The translations under genes and the position numbers were made by a program. DNA of 64,000 nt from CAIWHR01 sp963779805 (GTDB taxonomy: Bacteria; Pseudomonadota; Gammaproteobacteria; Burkholderiales; Casimicrobiaceae). Position 1 is the stretch's first letter, and every line of letters starts with the position of its first letter. Positions 58,119-64,000 of the stretch are shown here, in pieces. The stretch covers positions 496,001-560,000 of the forward strand of contig CAVZZN010000016.1 of the NCBI GenBank assembly GCA_963779805.1, written 5' to 3'. The notes beneath the pieces are model-generated. The model was not told where the DNA came from. It did no database searches and saw only the letters and a list, made by a program, of their open reading frames with translations.

Positions 58119-59155
58119 CGTCGTGCTGGCCGGCCGTCCGCAGATGGTCGATCGCGCACGTGCCGCCGGCGTGTCCGCAATGGCGCTGCAGCGATGGTCC
58201 GCATTCGTGGAGCGGTTCGCGGGCCACCCGCTGCCGGCGATCTTCGGCTATCTCGCGTCTCCGGCCGTGGGCGAGGAGCTGGTGCAGCTCGCGCAGGCCG
58301 AGCGTGCCGATGCCGTCGTCATCGATGCCATGTTCAGCGCCGCGCTCGAGGCTGCGGACGCGTTCGGGCGGCCAACGGCGGTCGCGCTGCACACGCTGCT
58401 GCGCCGGATCTATCCGACGTGGCAGGCGAATTTCCAGCGCCAGAGCGCTGCCCGCGTCGCTGCCGGCTTCGCCCCGCTGCCGCCGCTGGATGTCCTGTGG
58501 GGCGCACGCGACCTCGTCCAGGTGAACACCCTCGCCGCGTTCGACACGCCGGGCACGACCCCGCTTCGGCAACGTCCGGCACGGCGCGCCGGTGCTCTAC
58601 GAGGAGCCCACGGCCGAGGCGCCGCGCCTGCCTTGGCCGGCCGAAGATCCGAGGCCGCTCGTGCTGGTGAGCTTCAGCACCGTGTTCGAGCAGCGTTCGG
58701 CGTCCATGCTGCAGCGCGCGCTCGACGCCCTGTCCCCACTGCCGGTGCGCGTCGTCGCCACGACGGGTGGCGTGCTCGCGGCCGACGAAATCTCGCCGCC
58801 GCCCAACGCGCTCGTCCTGGGCTGCGCGTCGCACGAGGCCCTGATGGCGCGCGCCGCGCTCGTCCTGACCCATGGGGGCCACGGCACCGCGATGCGCAGC
58901 TTGAGCCACGGCCTGCCGATGGTCTGCGTTCCGGCGCTCGCCGAAGACCAGCCGCTCATCGCGAGCGCCGTGCAGGAACGCGGGGCCGGCATCGCGCTCG
59001 CGCGCGAGGCGGGGAGCGCCGACATCCGCGAAGCCGTGCGCGCGGTGCTGGACGACCCCGCCTACGCCGCCGCCGCGCGGCAGTGGATGGCGCCGCTCGC
59101 CGCGAACGACGGCGCCGAATGCGCCGCCGACAGCTTCGAGCAGCTCGCAGCGTAG
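58027..59155 (+). CDS. GT1-family (UDP-glycosyltransferase-like) enzyme (one probable indel)
   Basis: About 375 residues after repair. ATG 58027 is preceded by GGAGG. N-terminal segment KFLWACWDGGGNLPPSLGIA and RALLRRGHSVVLAGRP is the acceptor-side Rossmann fold of MGT/erythromycin-type glycosyltransferases. Near 58560-58575 an extra C in ACCCCG shifts the frame, and removal gives GTTRFGNVRHGAPVLYEEP. The donor domain keeps VLVSFSTVFEQ, LTHGGHGTAMRSLSHGLPMV and EDQPLIASAVQERGAG. It likely glycosylates a small hydrophobic molecule. Confidence 0.88.
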
Positions 59156-59224
59156 GCGCGCACGACCGGCGGACCGCAAACCGCACCACCTTGCCGAGCG
59201 CGAGGCCGTGCACAGGAGACGACC

Positions 59225-60034
59225 ATGGATGCAGCGTTTGATCTCGACGCCTACCTCGACCGCATCGAATGGGGCGGGCCGACCACGCCGACCTACGACA
59301 CGCTCGCCGGCGTGCTGCGTGCCCACATGCAACGCATCCCGTTCGAGAACCTCGACGTGCTGCTGGGCACGCCGGTCTCGCTCGACGTCGAGCGGCTGCA
59401 ACGAAAGCTCGTCCGGGACCGGCGCGGCGGCTACTGCTTCGAGCACGGAACGTTGTTCGCCGCGGCGCTCGAAGGGCTTGGCTTCGCGCCCACGCGGCAC
59501 ACGGCGCGCGTGGTCGTCGTGCTCCCCAGGGCGGCGGCTCCCCGCGCGCACATGTTCCTGACGGTGACGTTGCCCGAAGGCCGATTCATCCTCGATCCCG
59601 GCTTCGGTGCCATCGCACCCCGCGTTCCCGTCCCCTTGGCCGAAAACGCGGAGGCGCAGGCCGGGCACGACGTGCACTGGATGGCCCGCGACGGCAACGA
59701 GTGGATGCTGCGCACGCGCGTCGGTGACAAGACGATCGATTGCTGGGTGTCGCCGATCGAGCGCGACAATCTCGTCGACTTCGAGATGGGCAACTACTGG
59801 ACCTCCACCCACCCCTCGTCGCCGTTCGTCAACCGGCTCATGATGCGCGCCCTGACCGACGATGGCCGCATCGGCGTGATGAATCGCGATCTGACGGTAT
59901 GGCGCGGAGCGCAGTCGACCGCAACCCAGCTCGCCGATCGCAGCGCGCTGCGCAGCCTGCTGACGGAGCACTTCGGCTTCGACCTGCCGGAGGTCGAGCG
60001 CCTGCGGGTGCCGACCATCCCCGAGTGGGCGTGA
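59225..60034 (+). CDS. nat: Arylamine N-acetyltransferase
   Basis: A 269-residue acetyl-CoA-dependent N-acetyltransferase, with AGGAGA upstream of ATG 59225. The catalytic triad is complete: Cys71 in RRGGYCFEH, His109 in PRAHMFLTV and Asp124 in FILDPGFG. RIPFENLDVLLG near residue 37 is also typical. It follows the glycosyltransferase by 69 bases. The pair suggests modification of aromatic xenobiotics or of a secondary metabolite. Confidence 0.96.
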   Translation: MDAAFDLDAYLDRIEWGGPTTPTYDTLAGVLRAHMQRIPFENLDVLLGTPVSLDVERLQRKLVRDRRGGYCFEHGTLFAAALEGLGFAPTRHTARVVVVLPRAAAPRAHMFLTVTLPEGRFILDPGFGAIAPRVPVPLAENAEAQAGHDVHWMARDGNEWMLRTRVGDKTIDCWVSPIERDNLVDFEMGNYWTSTHPSSPFVNRLMMRALTDDGRIGVMNRDLTVWRGAQSTATQLADRSALRSLLTEHFGFDLPEVERLRVPTIPEWA

Positions 60035-60095
60035 GGTCGCGCGCCCTGATCGCGTCTGGAATCGGCGGCAGCCCACGATCATCGCACTGCAAACG

Positions 60096-60121
60096 AAAAC
60101 GCGGCCAGCCGGCCGCGTTTT
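60096..60121. terminator. Bidirectional intrinsic terminator nat/pbpG
   Basis: AAAACGCGGCC and GGCCGCGTTTT around a 4-base loop, with A-run before and T-run after, between convergent stops. Confidence 0.9.
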
Positions 60122-60145
60122 CCGCTGACGACGACGCGCCGCTAC

Positions 60146-61144
60146 CTACATGCGCGGCTTGGCGCGCTTGTGGGCCGGCGTGTACCGGACCTGCTTCACG
60201 GTGGCGGCCGGGGTATGGCGCGCCCGCAGCGAACCCTTGACGCGGCTCTTCGCCTTGCCGTGCGCCGAGACGCGGATCAGGCGCGGCTCCCTGGGCTCGA
60301 CCGCGCCGGCGGAATCGCCGGTCTCGAGCCACTGCTTGACGCGCTGCGCGTCCGCCACGCGGGTGTACTTGCCGAGCGAATCGAGCAGCACGATCACGAA
60401 CGGCTTGCTCGACACGGTGGCCAGCATGACGAGGCACTTGCCCGCCTCGCGGATGTAGCCCGTCTTGGAAACCTGGATGTCCCACTTCGGACTCTTCACC
60501 AGCATGTTCGTATTGTTGAAGCCGAGCACCTGGCCGGTGGGCTGCACCTCGACGAAATGGCTGCCGGTGGTGCTGTACTCGCGGATCAGCGGATATTGCG
60601 CGGCCGCGGCGACCATCTTCGCAAGCTCGGTCGCCGTGGAAACGTTGGAGGCCGTAAGCCCGGTCGGATCCTCGAAGTGCGTGTGCGCCAGACCGAGGTC
60701 CTGCGCCTTCCTGTTCATGGCGGCGACGAACGCCGGCATCCCGCCCGGATAGTGGCGCGCGAGGCTCGAGGCGGCGCGATTCTCCGAGGCCATGAGTGCC
60801 AGGCGCAGCATCTCCTGCCGCGACAGCAGGGTGCCCAGGCGCAGGCGCGAGCTGCTGCCCTTGAGGAAGTCGAAATCCTGCATCGTCACGTCGAGCACCT
60901 CGTCCATCGGGAGGTTGGCATCGAGCGTGACCATCGCGGTCATGAGCTTGGTGAGGGACGCGATGGGCGTGACCTCGTCGGCGGCCTTGGCGTAGATCGG
61001 CTGACCGGCCTCGGCGTCCAGGATGAGCGCATTGGCGGACGACAGCCGGAGCTTGCTGGCATCCAGGGCACCCACGACGGGCTGGGCGAAGGCCGTGGTG
61101 GCCGCGAGCAGCCCCGCAAAAACAACGAGAAGGCGAGATTTCAT
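60146..61144 (-). CDS. pbpG: D-alanyl-D-alanine endopeptidase PbpG (PBP7 type)
   Basis: A 332-residue periplasmic S11-family peptidase. Signal peptide 1-20 (RLLVVFAGLLAATTAFA). All three penicillin-binding motifs are present: Ser63-Leu-Thr-Lys66, Ser120-Glu-Asn122 and Lys227-Thr-Gly229. The C-terminal 50 residues are Arg/Lys-rich (KSRVKGSLRARH), a basic tail that may hold the enzyme at the cell wall. Confidence 0.95.
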   Translation of the reverse strand: MKSRLLVVFAGLLAATTAFAQPVVGALDASKLRLSSANALILDAEAGQPIYAKAADEVTPIASLTKLMTAMVTLDANLPMDEVLDVTMQDFDFLKGSSSRLRLGTLLSRQEMLRLALMASENRAASSLARHYPGGMPAFVAAMNRKAQDLGLAHTHFEDPTGLTASNVSTATELAKMVAAAAQYPLIREYSTTGSHFVEVQPTGQVLGFNNTNMLVKSPKWDIQVSKTGYIREAGKCLVMLATVSSKPFVIVLLDSLGKYTRVADAQRVKQWLETGDSAGAVEPREPRLIRVSAHGKAKSRVKGSLRARHTPAATVKQVRYTPAHKRAKPRM

Positions 61145-61169
61145 GAGGTGTAGGCTAAAGTCAGTTTGT

Positions 61170-61199
61170 CTTATAGCACACGGTTTTCGCAGCCGCCAA
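61170..61199 (-). promoter_or_regulatory. Sigma-70 promoter candidate for pbpG
   Basis: On the minus strand TTGGCG (61199-61194), 18-base spacer, TATAAG (61175-61170) preceded by TGC, an extended -10. Confidence 0.5.
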
Positions 61200-61406
61200 T
61201 AGCCCGGCGCAGGGAATTTGATCCCGTCGGTTCGGGCGACCCCGCTGTAGAGGACAGGTCATCGTCCTACAAGCAACGGGGCGCGCGTCCGACAGCCGCA
61301 CTGTCGCAAAGTCTGTGCCCGGCGAAAATGGGCCTGCGCAGCCTGCTCCGACCCGTACCCTCAGGGCGTCTCTGGGGACCTCCGCGGTGGTCGATCGATC
61401 GCCCGA

Positions 61407-63258
61407 TCAACGCACCAGCGCCCCATCCTCTTCACTATCGGCGCCCGCCGTCGCAGCTTTAGGCGCCTGGCGCTGCTCGTCCTGCTGCAGTCGCCACATG
61501 CGGGCGTAGATCCCGCCGCGAGCGAGCAGCTCGGCATGCGTGCCGCGCTCGACGATCCGTCCGCGATCGAGCACCAGGATCTCGTCGGCATCGACGATCG
61601 TCGACAGCCGATGCGCGATCGTGAGCGTCGTGCGGTCCTGCGCGATGCGCTTGAGCTCGCCCTGGATCGCCTTCTCCGATTTCGAATCGAGCGCGCTCGT
61701 CGCCTCGTCGAAGATCAGGATGCGCGGATTCTTGAGGATCGCACGCGCGATCGCCACGCGCTGCTTCTCGCCGCCGGAGAGCTTCAATCCACGCTCGCCC
61801 ACCGGCGTGTCGTAGCCTTGCGGCAGGCTCGCCACGAAGTCGTGGATCTGCGCGAGACGCGCGGCGGCGATGATCTCGTCCTTGGTGGCACCCGGGTGGC
61901 CGTACGCGATGTTGTACTCGATCGAGTCGTTGAAGAGCACGGTGTCCTGCGGCACGATGCCGATCGCCGCGCGGACGCTGTTCTGCTGCACGTCGCGGAT
62001 GTCCTGGCCGTTGATCAGGATGCGACCGCCGGTGACGTCGTAGAAGCGGAACAGCAGTCGCGCGAGCGTCGACTTGCCCGATCCCGACGGCCCCACCACC
62101 GCCACCGTGCGCCCGGGCGGAATCGTGAAGCTCACGTCGAACAGGATCTGGCGATCGCTCTCGTACGCGAACTGGACGCGATCGAAGCGCACCTCGCCCG
62201 CGCCGACCGCGAGCGGCTTCGCACCGGGCGCATCCGACACCTCGGTGTGCTCCGCCGCGAGCTGGAACATGCGCTCCATGTCGGCGACGGCCTGCTTGAT
62301 CTCGCGATAGATCACGCCGAGGAAGTTGAGCGGCACGTAGAGCTGGATCATGAACGCGTTCACCAGCACCAGGTCGCCGATCGTCATGGTGCCGGCCACC
62401 ACGCCGACGGTCGCGCGCCACATGATCAGCGTCACCGCGACCGCGATGATCGCGCTCTGCGTGATGTTCAGCACCGAGAGCGAAGTCTGGCTCTTCACCG
62501 CCGCGCGCTCCCAGCTCTGCATGCTCTGGTCGTAGCGGCGCGCCTCGAATTCCTCGTTGCCGAAGTACTTCACCGTCTCGTAATTGAGCAGGCTGTCGAT
62601 GGCCTTGGCGTGCGCGCGCGAATCGAGCTCGTTCATCTGGCGGCGATAGCCCGTTCGCCATTCGGTGATGTAGATCGTCGCGGCGATGTAGAGCGCCAGC
62701 GCGGTGAGCGCGATCGCGATGAAGGTCCAGTCGTAGCGCGTCACCAGGATCACCGAGACGAGGCCGATCTCGACCAGCGTGGGCAGGATCGAGAAGAGCG
62801 TGTAGCTGATCAGGCTGGAGATGCCGCGCGTGCCGCGCTCGACATCGCGGGTGAGGCCTCCGGTCTGGCGGGCCAGGTGGAACCGCAGGCTGAGGGCGTG
62901 CAGGTGTCGGAAAACTTGCAGGGCGATCGTGCGCACGGCGCGCTGCGTCACCTTCGCGAACAGGAATTCGCGCATCTCGGTGAACGTTGTCGTCGACAAC
63001 CGCAGGATCCCGTAGGCCACCAGCAGCATCAGCGGGACGGTCAGGATCGCCGATCGCGGCGTCGAGCGAATCGACGATGTGCTTGAGCACGATCGGCACG
63101 CCGACGTTGGCGACCTTCGCCCCGATCAGCGCCAGCATCGCGGCGATCACCCGGGCCTTGTAGGCCCAGAGGTAGGGGAGGAGCTTGCGAACGACGCGCC
63201 AGTCGCTGCCTTCGGTGGGACCGGGCAGCGGCAGGTTGGCTCGGGAATGGCCGCGCAT
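61407..63258 (-). CDS. Atm1/HMT1-type ABC exporter, fused permease-ATPase (one probable indel)
   Basis: About 616 residues after repair. The N-terminus (SDWRVVRKLLPYLWAYKARV) leads into TM1. Near 63040-63050 the frame breaks, and removing one base of GG gives DAAIAILTVPLMLLVAYG. The six-helix permease has ETVKYFGNEEFEARRYD, typical of the Atm1/ABCB7 class. The ATPase has GPSGSGKSTLARLLFRFYD, LKLSGGEKQRVAIARAIL, LIFDEATSALDSKSE and TIAHRLST. Members export glutathione conjugates or sulfur compounds and confer metal tolerance. Confidence 0.92.
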
Positions 63259-63266
63259 GGGGAAAA

Positions 63267-63300
63267 CCCGTTACTCAGAGTAATTACTCAGAGTAAGGGG
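63267..63300. repeat. TTACTCnGAGTAA-type repeat
   Basis: CCCGTTACTCAGAGTAA then TTACTCAGAGTAAGGGG, palindromic except for one base at the end. It lies between the clsB stop and the ABC exporter start, in the exporter's upstream region. Confidence 0.9.
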
Positions 63301-63331
63301 GTTGGGGCGAAAAGCAAGCCCCGGCCCGGGG

Positions 63332-64000
63332 TCAGGGGTGGGGGTCGCCGGCGTCGGGCGGTACCTGGCCGGTCATCGGGGCCTCGCCGGTCGGCGGGCC
63401 CATGCGCGTGGCCGGACCGGGCGTCGGGGCTGCGCGCCGCGTGCCGCGGAACCACTCGTTGCCGCCGTAGCCCAGCACGCCCATCATCAGGCGCACGATG
63501 CCGTACGCGACCCAGTTGATCGCGCGCAGCACCCGTGGGCGCGCCTTCCACTTCTGCGGCGGCACCGGACGCGCGCCGGCGTCGATCATCTGCACGAGCT
63601 CGAGCCGGAGCTGATCCGCGAAGTACGGATCGCGCACGAAGATGTTCGCCTCGCGCGCCATCAGCAGGCTGTAGGGATCGATGTTGGACGAGCCCACCGT
63701 CGCCCAGCGATCGTCGATCACCGCGACCTTCGCGTGCAGGAACGAGCGGTGGTACTCCTGGATCGAGATCCCCGCCTGCAGCAGCTGGCCATACAGCGCA
63801 CGGATCGCGTAGTGCAGCAGCCGATATTCGACTCGCGCCTGCAGCAGCAGGGTCACGCGCACGCCCCGCCCCGCGGCCGCGATCAGCGCGCGCCGGAACC
63901 GCATCCCCGGGAAGAAGTACGAGTTGGCGATGATGATCTCGCGCTTGGCCGTGCGAATCGCCGCGAGATACGCTTGCTCGATGTCGTTGCGATGGCGGAG
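63332..64000 (-). CDS. clsB: Cardiolipin synthase ClsB-like, C-terminal part (5' end beyond window)
   Basis: Phospholipase D-type enzyme entering from the right edge. Visible from LRHRNDIEQAYLAAIRTAKR through IIIANSYFFPG. The second HKD motif is complete in FLHAKVAVIDDRWATVGSSN, followed by DPYSLLMAREANIFVRD. The 40-residue C-terminal tail is Pro/Gly-rich (PTPGPATRMGPPTGEAP). The first HKD motif lies outside the window. Confidence 0.9.
   Translation of the reverse strand, partial: LRHRNDIEQAYLAAIRTAKREIIIANSYFFPGMRFRRALIAAAGRGVRVTLLLQARVEYRLLHYAIRALYGQLLQAGISIQEYHRSFLHAKVAVIDDRWATVGSSNIDPYSLLMAREANIFVRDPYFADQLRLELVQMIDAGARPVPPQKWKARPRVLRAINWVAYGIVRLMMGVLGYGGNEWFRGTRRAAPTPGPATRMGPPTGEAPMTGQVPPDAGDPHP

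Overview
The window is GC-rich chromosomal DNA that reads as a betaproteobacterium. The main support is gene order: nadK-recN divergent from hrcA-hemH-grpE-dnaK-dnaJ, queA-tgt-yajC-secD-secF as one operon, and a glrK(qseE)-qseG-glrR(qseF) operon. I cannot place it to genus.

Layout. 1-3219: QseE/QseG/QseF-type two-component system, cut by the left edge. 3320-4117: folA and a tRNA-Leu(CAA). 4118-12933: an accessory segment beside the tRNA holding a decayed IS110 transposase, a decayed DUF11-repeat gene, an intact 1674-residue secreted DUF11-repeat protein and a decayed IS66 transposase. 12934-20105: minor pilin operon pilE-fimT-pilV-pilW-pilX-pilY1 with a good sigma-54 promoter candidate upstream. 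20829-27193: queA, tgt, yajC, secD, secF, dedA. 27264-30423: purB and three small genes. 30508-39154: acetate-type module of a two-subunit sodium:solute symporter, a sensor-like protein fused to a DEDDh exonuclease, a cNMP/CBS/DUF294 protein and acs. 39431-44508: yqhA, class I fumarase and a GGDEF-EAL protein. 44531-47440: a small gene, mocA, an orphan LivK-type binding protein and a small membrane protein. 47496-53903: heat-shock operon. 54074-57208: nadK, recN and two small genes. 57441-60034: TetR regulator, GT1 glycosyltransferase and arylamine N-acetyltransferase. 60146-64000: pbpG, an Atm1-type ABC exporter and part of clsB.

Two genome-scale features stand out. (i) Two families of short intergenic palindromes recur: one built on TTACTCnGAGTAA (four loci) and one on GACCCnGGGTC (four loci). 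A single 22-bp palindrome sits at the queA/tgt junction. (ii) Between about 33 and 63 kb, ten otherwise well conserved genes carry twelve apparent frameshifts. In every gene with one break the net length is one base too long (or two too short), and recN with three breaks returns to frame. This looks like consensus error, so I annotate those genes as genes with a probable indel, not as pseudogenes. The IS110, IS66 and DUF11 remnants differ from this pattern and look truly decayed.

The most novel-looking protein architecture is the membrane sensor with a histidine-less kinase dimerisation segment joined to a DEDDh 3'-5' exonuclease (33017-35216), set inside the acetate uptake and activation module.
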